Shown: in pieces, positions 1-6,914 of the stretch
Layout: the number at the start of each line of letters is the position of its first letter
Position numbering within the stretch: the stretch's first letter is position 1
DNA from: a virus
Length of the DNA stretch: 33,613 bases
IMG/VR virus record: IMGVR_UViG_3300036790_000082
Location: 1-33,613 of that record
Reading direction: 5' to 3' (one strand)
The notes under the pieces: model-generated
Seen by the model: the letters and a program-made list of their open reading frames with translations, nothing else
The model's database searches: none
What the model was told of the DNA's origin: nothing
Made by a program: the position numbers and the translations under genes

Positions 1-3000
1 CTGATCCTTGCCCAGGACGTAGGACATGAACGAGGAGCAGTCCCAGCCGTTGGTCGGGTTAGCAGGTCCGCCCCAGACGTACTGGTGGCCCTTCCACTTG
101 GTAGCGTCGTTTACGACCTGACCGCCGGTAGCGTATCGCTCAGTGTTAGCACTGCGTCCCGAGTTGCCATTCAGGTTGTCCAGGGTGCGCTTGCCGACCT
201 TGCGGACGGCGGCGGCCTTGAGAACGTACTCACCGTTCGATGCCATGATCGGGATCTGGTCGGATAGCCCGGTACCCGCACCGCTGATCGCACCGCCACC
301 GGCCTTCTTCTGGGCCATTAGGTGAGCAGGTAGCTTAGCGGATACGCCGAAGATACCTAGTCCGGCATTAACAATATGGGCGAACGGAGCATAGACGTTG
401 TTGTCCATGACCTGTAGGGGCTTCTGAACTGCTGCGGAAACTCCGCCCCATGCGCTCTTGATCCCCCCGACTACGTCAGTGAAGCCCTGCTTGAGCCTCT
501 TCCAGAATCCTACGAAGAAGCCTTCGACAGCGCCGAACACAGACTTCGTTGTACCGAAGACAGCGTTCCATGCGGTCGACACAGCACCGTGGATGGCGTT
601 AACGGAAGACGAGAAGCGAGACCTGATGGCGTTCCACACGGAGGTGAAGTAGCCCTTGATGGCTTCCCATACCGTACTAGTTATGCCCCTGCACCAGTTC
701 CAGGCTGCTGAAAGAGCTGCCTTCAGGCCGCTGAGGTCGGTCTTCATGCCTCCGACAAGCGCGCGCCACACGCCGACGAAGTAGCTCCTGACAGCCCCCC
801 ATGCAGCTACGGTGACGTTCTTGCACCAGTTCCAGGCCGCCGACAGGCCGCCCTTCAGTACGCTCAGGTCAGTCTTGAGTCCGCCGACAAGAGCATGCCA
901 CACACCATCTAGGTAGCCCTTGATACCGTTCCAGGCACCTACGGTCAGGCTGCTGACTTCCCTCCATAGGGTCTTGAAGACGTTGGCGATCTGAGTGTGG
1001 TACTTGATGATCAGGCCGACGATCTCAGCTACAGGTCCGCCGATGATTCCGATCAGGAGCGGCCAGTTGCTCTTAACCCACTTAAGGGTAACGTCGAAAG
1101 CGTGAGGAACCGTGTTAGTGAAGAACGCTACCATAGGCTTTATGAACCCAGAGTAGACGTTGTTCCAGATCATCTCGAAGAAGTGGGAGATCGGAGTCCA
1201 GTAACGGACGATCAGGGCAGCGCCGATAACAATACCCGTGATGATAAGACCCCACGGAGTGGACTCAAACGCAGCCTTGGAGATCTCAATAGCTACAGTA
1301 AGAACCTTCCAGGCAACAGCGATACCCACGATAGCCTGTACGATAGCCGGGTGCTGAGCGATGAACCTGGCAGTTGCCGCGATCATGGTAGACAGACCCT
1401 GGATTACAGGCTTCAGGGCTATAAGGAATGTGCCTGTGAACTCTGCCGACACAGTAAGCAGCGATGCCGCTAGCTTAACCAGCGGAGGACCCATCTTCTG
1501 GATAGCAGGGACTAGGATGCCCACCAGAGTGCTGCCGGTCTTACCGAAGTTACCGACCAGCTGGGCGATGATCGGCTCTAGCAGCTTGATAACCGGTACC
1601 AGGATCTGGCTGACGATTCCGCCGAGCTTGATAAGGCCGGTGCCGAGTCCGATAGCTCCCTTAAGGAGCATCAGGAAGTAGCTGGACGACGACTTCATGT
1701 AGGGAGCAGCCGCCTCGAACCACTGGCCCAGCCCGGTTCCTACTAGCTTGCCGATGCTTACTACCAGGCCGCCGATCGTGCCGCCCGTCCTGCCTAGCAT
1801 GTCGTTAAGCCCGGGAAGTGCGCCCTTTACCAGTCCTGTTATAGCCGAGACGAACGGCTGGATAAGTCCGCCGGAATTCTTGAACAGCTTCTGGAACAGC
1901 GGCTCCAGGCCCTTGACCTCGGACCCTAGCTTCTTGACCGCAACGTCGGCATCCTTAAGGAAGCCCGAGTTCGCCACTGAGGCGAACATGGACTTCTGGA
2001 TGCTCTGCCACTGGTCCTTCAGGTCGTTGTAGACGGTCTGGAACTTGGCAAGTTCTGCCTGCTGCTGCTGGAGAGACTTGATGGTCTCCTGGTCGCTCTT
2101 TAGCTTGGTCTTGGCGGCAGCTACCTGGGCGGAGTTCGTCTTACCGGTTGCAGCACCCTGTGACTGGATAGAGGTTAGCTGCTTCTGGCCATACGATAGG
2201 CGGATCTTATCGTTAGACAGCGTAGTCTTCTGCGCAGCCGTAAGCTTCTTGGTCGCCTCAAGCTGGGCGATGCTGTTCTTGAGTACAGCGTTAGAAGATT
2301 CCTTCGACAGAACGCTAGACGGAGAAGCGCCGGTAGCCTTGCCCTGTGCAGTAGTCAGGGCCTTCTGGTCTGTGGTCTGCTGCTTGATAGCAGTCTGGAG
2401 CGCCTTGCCGTTCTTCGTGATCTGCGAGATAGCCAGCGCGATGATGCCCGCGCCCAGGGCTACACCGGCCGTAGCCCCGAGTACTCCGATAGCGGCAGGC
2501 AGCGCGCCTAGGCCGACGACTACAGCTCCTGCGATCCAGTACCCCTGGTTTCCCAGGTGAGATACGAAGCTCTTTACGAAGGAAGCGGCCGACGAGTTTC
2601 CGGAGTCCTCGCCTTCCTTGTCTCCTCCGCTGAACAGCTTTGAAAGAGCGTGGCTGATTCCGCCGCCGTTACCGTTCCCGCCTAGGGCTTCTTCCAGCCT
2701 CTTGCTAAAGCCCCTGCCGCTCTTGTCTCCGGAGTCCTCAGCGTCCTTCTCGACACCGCTCCAAAGCTTGCTCCACATAGACTGATCGGTCTTAACGGTT
2801 ACGGTTACCGTAGGGTGCTTCCTGGCGAGAGCGTCAAGCTCAGCTGAGATGCCGGACAGCTTGGCCTGAGCCTTGGCTACATCGACATCGGTCTTGCCCT
2901 CAACGCTGGTCTTGGAGAACTCAAGAAGCTTGGCCTTCAGGCCATCTAGCTTAGCTACAGCCTTGGTGTCGTTCGCGTCAACGTTGAACTTCAGGCCGTC

Positions 3001-3228
3001 AGCCAGGATCCCCTTGGCCTGCTCGCGCAGCTTTACCAGGTCTGTGTTGACTTCCTTGGTCGCCTTCTTAACCGAATCGGTTAGAGGCTTCGTGTCCGCA
3101 TCGATCTTGACATCAGCACCCGTACCCGCGACAGCCTTCTTCAGACCGGCCTGTAGCTGGCTCTTGAACTTGTCAAGGTTGGGCACGATGGATACATACG
3201 CCATGCCTAGATCACGACGTGAGGCCAT
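1..3228 (-). CDS. Tape measure protein with C-terminal NlpC/P60-like domain (3' end outside window)
   Basis: The tape measure protein sets tail length and is ejected with the DNA. 1,076 codons are visible and the frame is still open at the window edge. The start ATG follows a GGAGG box by 6 nt. The N-terminal 200 residues are charged and helical. A hydrophobic stretch lies near residues 226-265 and more hydrophobic segments near 630-740, as expected for a protein that crosses the host membrane. Four 44-residue Trp-rich repeats occupy about 761-936. The last visible part reads KWKGHQYVWGG then NGWDCSSFMSYV, the catalytic-Cys motif of NlpC/P60 peptidoglycan hydrolases (Cys about 1064); the His part would lie beyond the window. 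It sits directly after the tail chaperones and a gp10-like gene, the canonical place. Length, position and domain make the call secure; cell-wall hydrolysis during DNA entry is inferred. Confidence 0.95.
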   Translation of the reverse strand, partial: MASRRDLGMAYVSIVPNLDKFKSQLQAGLKKAVAGTGADVKIDADTKPLTDSVKKATKEVNTDLVKLREQAKGILADGLKFNVDANDTKAVAKLDGLKAKLLEFSKTSVEGKTDVDVAKAQAKLSGISAELDALARKHPTVTVTVKTDQSMWSKLWSGVEKDAEDSGDKSGRGFSKRLEEALGGNGNGGGISHALSKLFSGGDKEGEDSGNSSAASFVKSFVSHLGNQGYWIAGAVVVGLGALPAAIGVLGATAGVALGAGIIALAISQITKNGKALQTAIKQQTTDQKALTTAQGKATGASPSSVLSKESSNAVLKNSIAQLEATKKLTAAQKTTLSNDKIRLSYGQKQLTSIQSQGAATGKTNSAQVAAAKTKLKSDQETIKSLQQQQAELAKFQTVYNDLKDQWQSIQKSMFASVANSGFLKDADVAVKKLGSEVKGLEPLFQKLFKNSGGLIQPFVSAITGLVKGALPGLNDMLGRTGGTIGGLVVSIGKLVGTGLGQWFEAAAPYMKSSSSYFLMLLKGAIGLGTGLIKLGGIVSQILVPVIKLLEPIIAQLVGNFGKTGSTLVGILVPAIQKMGPPLVKLAASLLTVSAEFTGTFLIALKPVIQGLSTMIAATARFIAQHPAIVQAIVGIAVAWKVLTVAIEISKAAFESTPWGLIITGIVIGAALIVRYWTPISHFFEMIWNNVYSGFIKPMVAFFTNTVPHAFDVTLKWVKSNWPLLIGIIGGPVAEIVGLIIKYHTQIANVFKTLWREVSSLTVGAWNGIKGYLDGVWHALVGGLKTDLSVLKGGLSAAWNWCKNVTVAAWGAVRSYFVGVWRALVGGMKTDLSGLKAALSAAWNWCRGITSTVWEAIKGYFTSVWNAIRSRFSSSVNAIHGAVSTAWNAVFGTTKSVFGAVEGFFVGFWKRLKQGFTDVVGGIKSAWGGVSAAVQKPLQVMDNNVYAPFAHIVNAGLGIFGVSAKLPAHLMAQKKAGGGAISGAGTGLSDQIPIMASNGEYVLKAAAVRKVGKRTLDNLNGNSGRSANTERYATGGQVVNDATKWKGHQYVWGGPANPTNGWDCSSFMSYVLGKDQ
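421..948 (-). repeat. Four tandem 132-bp (44-aa) repeats inside the tape measure gene
   Basis: Units at 817-948, 685-816, 553-684 and 421-552 each encode 44 residues with Trp or Phe at fixed places, such as GVW, SAAWNWC and VWEAIKGYF. Units 1 and 2 are nearly identical in protein (ALVGG-KTDLS-LK--LSAAWNWC) and clearly related in DNA. Units 3 and 4 have diverged. Such repeats are a known feature of tape measure proteins. Confidence 0.8.
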
Positions 3229-3241
3229 GTATCCTCCTGCG

Positions 3242-3286
3242 GGTTGATGTCATTGCAAGTCTAATCTAAAATACCTCGAAGCTCCA
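3242..3286 (-). promoter_or_regulatory. Copy 1 of a duplicated 45-bp promoter-like element, before the tape measure gene
   Basis: 43 of 45 bases match the element at 9364-9408, including an exact 31-base core at 3256-3286. On the minus strand it holds TGGAGC (3281-3286), a 17-nt spacer and TAGACT (3258-3263), a plausible weak -35 and a good actinobacterial -10. The element overlaps the last codons and TAG stop of the upstream gp10-like gene and lies about 30 bp before the tape measure start. The promoter role is inferred from the conserved placement. Confidence 0.55.
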
Positions 3287-3622
3287 TAGCGCGGTAGTAA
3301 GAAACGGCTGCTTGACGCGGTCCACTCGCGGGTACTCCAGAAAAATCGCCGGATGCCCGGGGGCGTTAATAGAACCGTACAGCTCGCCGTTCTTGTACCG
3401 CGCTACCCGCCTGCCGATGTGAGACTTGGTCCAGCCGATAGGGGCGGCTGTAGTTGTAGCCTCATTCCACACGCTGCCCGGTCGGCGGACAGGGGCAATA
3501 GCAGCAGCTACAGCCTCCATCCGCTTCGTCATCTGGTCCAGCCACTCACCTACAGGACCGTCCGTGGCGGTAAGGGTTTCATCGATCTTGGCATCATCGA
3601 GCTGTACTTCGTCGTCTGCCAT
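3266..3622 (-). CDS. HK97 gp10-like tail-completion/neck family protein
   Basis: This 118-residue protein starts at an ATG overlapping the TAA stop of the frameshifted chaperone ORF (TAATG), with GGAG/AAGGA sequence just upstream. A longer in-frame start at 3646 is less likely. The C-terminal half has the pattern of HK97 gp10-like proteins: a Gly/Ser segment, then AIFLEYPR and the ending QPFLTTAL, comparable to the family's YA-x-fvEfG and PFL-x-pAL. The N-terminal 40 residues are acidic. Members usually act at the head-tail joint, but this one sits between the chaperones and the tape measure, so a tail role is possible. The family assignment rests on pattern only. Confidence 0.5.
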   Translation of the reverse strand: MADDEVQLDDAKIDETLTATDGPVGEWLDQMTKRMEAVAAAIAPVRRPGSVWNEATTTAAPIGWTKSHIGRRVARYKNGELYGSINAPGHPAIFLEYPRVDRVKQPFLTTALWSFEVF

Positions 3623-4026
3623 TACATCTCCGTATCCTTCTCCCACCAGGGAGTCATTGCATCTAGATCGGCCTTCTTCTTGTCAGGATCGATGCCCTGA
3701 GAAATCTGGAAGGCACGCAGAGCTGCAAGAGCGTCATCGTCCGGATTATGCCGGAGCCCGATTTGCTCCTCGAACCTGCGCACCTGATCCTCAGCCGTGT
3801 CCCCGCCTTCTTCTCCGGAGCCCTCCATCGTGTCAGTAATGAGGGTATAGCAGATGTTCAGGAACTGCCTGAGGGTGAAATTCTCTACTCCGTTACCGTG
3901 AGCCAGGAGAAGCTTGCCGTCAATTCTGCCTAGCTGGGACTGCCCCCACTTCAGGAGCCAGAGGGCTCCCCGGTAGGGCGTCCACCGAAGGACTCCAGAG
4001 CGGCGGCGATAACACCCATGACTTCG
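3622..4026 (-). CDS. Tail assembly chaperone, downstream ORF made by -1 frameshift (gpT-like part)
   Basis: This frame is open from 4026 (a TGA lies just upstream at 4027-4029) to TAA at 3622. It is -1 relative to the preceding chaperone ORF, whose own stop is at 3951-3953, giving an overlap of about 75 nt. No ribosome site precedes a good start, so the product is most likely a gpG-gpGT fusion as in lambda and most siphophages. The extension reads LKWGQSQLGRIDGKLLL and later FTLRQFLNICYTLI, ending in an acidic and charged tail with PWWEKDTEM. The slip site is not obvious: candidates in the overlap are CGCCCTACC (about 3973-3981) and GGGGAGCCC (about 3963-3971); neither is a textbook heptamer. 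Confidence 0.75.
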   Translation of the reverse strand, partial: RSHGCYRRRSGVLRWTPYRGALWLLKWGQSQLGRIDGKLLLAHGNGVENFTLRQFLNICYTLITDTMEGSGEEGGDTAEDQVRRFEEQIGLRHNPDDDALAALRAFQISQGIDPDKKKADLDAMTPWWEKDTEM

Positions 4027-4361
4027 TCAGAGCTGGCGCGCTTGGTAAGAGCGGTACGCTCGAAGGCTCCCCACGAATCCTCGTGAAGCAGGCTCTGAAC
4101 CAGCAGGTACAGAGTGCCCAGGTCCAGGTCTTCGTCGTCGTCGGCCATCGAGGAGAACTTCATGGCTACCATCAGGCCCAGCTCGTCGGCTAGCTTGAAG
4201 TCCTTGCCCTTCAGCTCAACGAAGTACTCGTCACCCTTCTGGGTGACCTTGGCCTTGTCAAAGTCTTCGTTCTTCGGCGGGTCCGTGACAGTGCTGGCCT
4301 GGACTACAGCCAGTTCCTTGTCGGCCTTAACCGGTGTCTTAGATGTGCGTGCAGTGGTCAT
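3951..4361 (-). CDS. Tail assembly chaperone (gpG-like)
   Basis: This 136-residue acidic protein lies two genes before the tape measure gene, the fixed site of the lambda gpG family. The first 30 residues are low-complexity. The core runs from about residue 35 (KVTQKGDEYFVELKGKDF) through helical segments LGTLYLLVQSLLHEDSW and DEVMGVIAAALESF. It binds the tape measure protein during tail assembly in this family. No Shine-Dalgarno is visible: the ATG is preceded by TAAGAT plus 6 nt, suggesting a leaderless mRNA from its own promoter, even though endonuclease VII-like and major tail genes lie upstream. A -1 frameshift near its end would give the longer product. Confidence 0.85.
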   Translation of the reverse strand: MTTARTSKTPVKADKELAVVQASTVTDPPKNEDFDKAKVTQKGDEYFVELKGKDFKLADELGLMVAMKFSSMADDDEDLDLGTLYLLVQSLLHEDSWGAFERTALTKRASSDEVMGVIAAALESFGGRPTGEPSGS

Positions 4362-4367
4362 GACTAC

Positions 4368-4373
4368 ATCTTA
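4368..4373 (-). promoter_or_regulatory. -10 box TAAGAT, 6 nt before the chaperone ATG
   Basis: The hexamer TAAGAT lies exactly 6 nt upstream of the start at 4361, so transcription would begin at or next to the A of ATG. No ribosome binding site is present. It belongs to the recurring set described in the findings. Confidence 0.5.
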
Positions 4374-4375
4374 TG

Positions 4376-4816
4376 CTACCGACGAAGGTAGTCAATCGCC
4401 CTCTGAAGAATTTCAGGGTCATCGTTGAACTTGCCTAGGGCTGTGTTGCAGTAGAAACAGAGAACTCCACGGATTTTTCCCGTAGTGTGGCAGTGGTCAA
4501 CAGCCTTACGGTAATCAGAACCACAGATTTCACACGGGGTAGCCTCACGCATAGCCCTTGCGGCCCCTGCTGTTAGCCCATGGTGGGGCTGACCCCTACC
4601 AAAACTCTGCACTATCTTGTCATTGTAGCCTCGAACTTTCTCCTTACCCTCCGGGGTACTGCGCCACTGCTTTTGGTAGTTACTAATTTGGACACGGCAC
4701 AGGGGGCGCTGAGGAGGCTTGCGAACGTAGATTCCTACGTCTCCGCACACCGAACAGGTAGCCGTCTTAGCGTCCCGATCTATGTTCGACAATGAGTGTC
4801 GAGGCTTTGAAGTCAT
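4376..4816 (-). CDS. Recombination endonuclease VII-like (HNH-type) nuclease
   Basis: This 146-residue protein has a C-terminal endonuclease VII fold signature: Cys95-x2-Cys98, then Asp107-His108-x-His110, then Cys120-x2-Cys123 followed by Asn124 (CEICG, VDHCH, GVLCFYCN). The four cysteines should bind zinc and the DHxH/N residues form the active site. A second Cys pair (CSVC, residues 21-24) is near the N-terminus. T4 gp49 relatives resolve branched DNA, but small phage copies scattered among structural genes often behave as free-standing homing enzymes. Its position between the major tail and chaperone genes, slightly AT-richer DNA and an apparent private promoter favour a mobile passenger, which is an inference. 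Confidence 0.85.
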   Translation of the reverse strand: MTSKPRHSLSNIDRDAKTATCSVCGDVGIYVRKPPQRPLCRVQISNYQKQWRSTPEGKEKVRGYNDKIVQSFGRGQPHHGLTAGAARAMREATPCEICGSDYRKAVDHCHTTGKIRGVLCFYCNTALGKFNDDPEILQRAIDYLRR

Positions 4817-4822
4817 GCTGTG

Positions 4823-4828
4823 AGTCTA
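4823..4828 (-). promoter_or_regulatory. -10 box TAGACT, 6 nt before the endonuclease VII-like ATG
   Basis: TAGACT sits 6 nt before the ATG at 4816, with no Shine-Dalgarno between them. The same TAGACT-n6-ATG layout occurs at 14756 and 24763. A leaderless transcript is inferred. Confidence 0.5.
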
Positions 4829-4868
4829 TCATAGGTCTAGCATGCCCGAGATCGCGCACATGACAAGA

Positions 4869-4902
4869 CCCCCGAGCAGCTTTTATTTCAGCGTCTCAGG
4901 GG
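4869..4902 (-). terminator. Hairpin terminator after the major tail protein gene
   Basis: On the minus strand CCCCTGAG (4902-4895) pairs with CTCGGGGG (4876-4869) as 8 bp with one G-U, around an 18-nt loop. It lies 26 bp past the major tail protein stop. The following TCTTGTC is only moderately T-rich. Attenuation after an abundant tail tube protein is common in phages. Confidence 0.55.
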
Positions 4903-4927
4903 CCTTGGTGCTAGGGGACTAGCTGGA

Positions 4928-5359
4928 TCAGATGTAGGAGATGCCAGCGGAGTAGCGAGTTACCTTGCTTGCGGCGTTCCAGCTGGACTTCAGGGTAACG
5001 GCCGATGTTACGGATCCGGTTACGGAGAAGTCGGGGAGGATTGTTCCGTAGAAGTACTCGTTCGGCTCTAGCGTGTTGGCGTAGAGGTAGAAGTTACGCG
5101 GCAGGCCATCCGTCGCTGCGACGTAGGTCTGTGCAGAAGCATCGTCCATGAAGCCGGAGAAGTCACCGGAAGCGTCCGGAAGACCAGCTACGTAAACGAG
5201 GTTGGTGTCACCCATGCAGGTAACGTCGACCTTGTCGGTGGAGAAGCTGACGCTCCAGTCCGACAGGAAGGCCATCTTACCGGCTACGCCGTTTGTGGGG
5301 TCAGTCGAAGCACCAACACCCATGTAGACGACGCCGTTGCGACCGTGGAAACGACCCAT
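4928..5359 (-). CDS. Major tail (tube) protein
   Basis: This 143-residue beta-rich protein has the small size of siphophage tail tube subunits. Recognisable segments are VVYMGVGAST at the N-terminus, MAFLSDWSVSFSTDKVDVTC, then DASGDFSGFMDD and a C-terminal SVTSAVTLKSSWNAAS stretch, matching the tube protein pattern of lambda gpV/TP901-type proteins. It follows the tail terminator gene with one glycosyltransferase gene between, and precedes the chaperones and tape measure gene. The start has GGGAG 8 nt upstream. Its own promoter (5416-5444) and terminator suit a highly expressed structural protein. The assignment rests on context and composition rather than on a diagnostic motif. Confidence 0.85.
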   Translation of the reverse strand: MGRFHGRNGVVYMGVGASTDPTNGVAGKMAFLSDWSVSFSTDKVDVTCMGDTNLVYVAGLPDASGDFSGFMDDASAQTYVAATDGLPRNFYLYANTLEPNEYFYGTILPDFSVTGSVTSAVTLKSSWNAASKVTRYSAGISYI

Positions 5360-5415
5360 AGTGATAACTCCCTAGCAGGTAAGTCGTATGCGCACCGCTT
5401 GGTACGCTCACTATC

Positions 5416-5444
5416 AGGGTAGAGCGTTTACCTGTCTTGTTCAA
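5416..5444 (-). promoter_or_regulatory. Promoter for the major tail protein gene
   Basis: TTGAAC (5444-5439), a 17-nt spacer and TACCCT (5421-5416) lie about 57 bp before the gene. The downstream bases read TACCCTGATAGTGA, shared with the promoter at 18708-18736. The box overlaps the end of the upstream glycosyltransferase gene. Confidence 0.5.
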
Positions 5445-6480
5445 GTAGGGTCATCAGGCGCTTCGCGTTGTTCTCGAACGTCCTGTCAGCGACTACATTC
5501 CGGGCCAGTTCCCCTAGCGACTGCATGCGCTTCTCATCCTCGTGGTACCACTTCAGGATATCGGCGGCGTCTTCAGGTCCGGAGAACGCCGGAAGGAACG
5601 GGAACAGCTCATCGGACTCGGGACGGGAGTCGCGCAGGAACGGCAGACCGCAGGCGGCCAGCTCTACTTCACGAGGTCCCATCGACCAGCCCTTACCGGC
5701 CTGCGTGATCTCGCCCTCTGTCCGGTACACGTTGATACCTAGCTTGGACTCCCGGTAGACATCCGCCACATCGGTATTATCCATAGCGTGGTGACGCTCG
5801 TGCCCCAGATAGTCCAGCAGGAATGAGTTATCCAGCCTCTTGTTAGACCACGCTTGTCCGCCCAGGGCTATGCTGTGAGAGTTCAGCCAGTTGGTTCCTA
5901 CGTACGAGAACATGCGCTCGAAGAACTCAACCCGGGACGGGAACATGCTTCCTACGAAGGTGAAGTCAATGTCCCGGGGTCCCGAACCGGGATGGTGAAC
6001 GTCCGGGTCGTAGGCGTGAGGAATGTACTCAGCCGGGCCGAACATCCTGTACTCGTCAAGGTTCGTAGGGTCGTTCAGGATATTGATGTCCGCATGCTGT
6101 GCCCGGAGAAGCTGCTCATCGTCCTGGTACGGAGATTCCGTATGAAGGATGACAACCTTATGGCCGTGAGCGCGGATAACCTCAAGCATCTCCGGTCGTA
6201 CGTAGAAGGCAGACACGAACACTACCGCGTCGGGCCAGAAGGTATACAGGTGGTGGCCCAGGCCCTCGTATGCTGCCATGACAGCCTGACCGTCGCCCAT
6301 GGCTGCCTCGTATGCCTCAGTCTGGCGGTTGTACATCTTGGCGTCAGCGAAGAACAGCAGTCGCTCATTGGTGGCATACACCATCACCTGGTGGCCCTGA
6401 TCTTCCAGGGCCTTCTTCCATGCGTTGAACACATCCGATACCGAGAAGTCCGGTCCTGGATGAACCAGGAGAATCTTCAT
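5428..6480 (-). CDS. Glycosyltransferase, GT-B fold, CgeB-like
   Basis: This 350-residue protein starts MKILLVHPG and has two Rossmann-like halves. The C-terminal half contains IDFTFVGSMFPSR, YRESKLGINVYR and PREVELAACGLPFL, the sugar-nucleotide-binding region seen in CgeB-type and group 1 glycosyltransferases; the last 60 residues hold the typical cap with ERTFENNAKRL-like helices. It should move a sugar from a nucleotide donor to a protein or glycan. The ATG overlaps the TGA of the tail terminator gene (TGATG), so translation is coupled. It lies apart from the main sugar cassette, between two tail genes, which hints that a tail protein could be the acceptor. Donor and acceptor cannot be read from the sequence. 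Confidence 0.8.
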   Translation of the reverse strand: MKILLVHPGPDFSVSDVFNAWKKALEDQGHQVMVYATNERLLFFADAKMYNRQTEAYEAAMGDGQAVMAAYEGLGHHLYTFWPDAVVFVSAFYVRPEMLEVIRAHGHKVVILHTESPYQDDEQLLRAQHADINILNDPTNLDEYRMFGPAEYIPHAYDPDVHHPGSGPRDIDFTFVGSMFPSRVEFFERMFSYVGTNWLNSHSIALGGQAWSNKRLDNSFLLDYLGHERHHAMDNTDVADVYRESKLGINVYRTEGEITQAGKGWSMGPREVELAACGLPFLRDSRPESDELFPFLPAFSGPEDAADILKWYHEDEKRMQSLGELARNVVADRTFENNAKRLMTLLEQDR

Positions 6481-6914
6481 CAGAAGGAACTCGTGCTCAG
6501 GCTCAGGTTGACTCGCGCGGAGAAATAGGACTGGCCGGAGATCTCCACTAGCCCTACCTTGCTCACGCTGTTAACTACGATCCAGTCAACCGTGCCGCCG
6601 AGCGTGGGGTCTGCCTTTACGGCGTCCAGGATGCTCATACCGCCGGTTATCTGAGTTCCGCCGTCTACAAGATCATCCATCGCAGCCTGAGCCGCTTCAG
6701 CACTGGGAGTGTAGGACAGGAGAACCAGGAGGTCCAGGACGTATTCCTCAACGCCGTCGGTAGTTATCCCGTAGTCTACGTAGTTTGTGTCGCCCGACTT
6801 CAGGGCAAGCATAGGGGTAGTGATCGAGTCCGGAAGATACGCCCGGGAGTCAACTCCGGTGTTAGACTCTAGCTGAGCTGCCAGCGCCGTCCTGATGTTG
6901 TTCAGCTTACCCAT
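6480..6914 (-). CDS. Probable tail terminator protein
   Basis: This 144-residue protein begins GKLNNIRTALAAQLES, a helix typical of lambda gpU/HK97-type tail terminators, followed by alternating beta strands (EEYVLDLLVLLSY, GTVDWIVVNSV) and a helix rich in Ala (AEAAQAAMDDL). It lies between the neck genes and the major tail protein gene, the normal position for the protein that caps the finished tail tube. GGAGG is 4-5 nt before the ATG. The gene overlaps the upstream histone-like gene by 8 bases and the downstream glycosyltransferase by one base. The fold call comes from size, order and secondary-structure pattern; no catalytic residues are expected. Confidence 0.65.
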   Translation of the reverse strand: MGKLNNIRTALAAQLESNTGVDSRAYLPDSITTPMLALKSGDTNYVDYGITTDGVEEYVLDLLVLLSYTPSAEAAQAAMDDLVDGGTQITGGMSILDAVKADPTLGGTVDWIVVNSVSKVGLVEISGQSYFSARVNLSLSTSSF

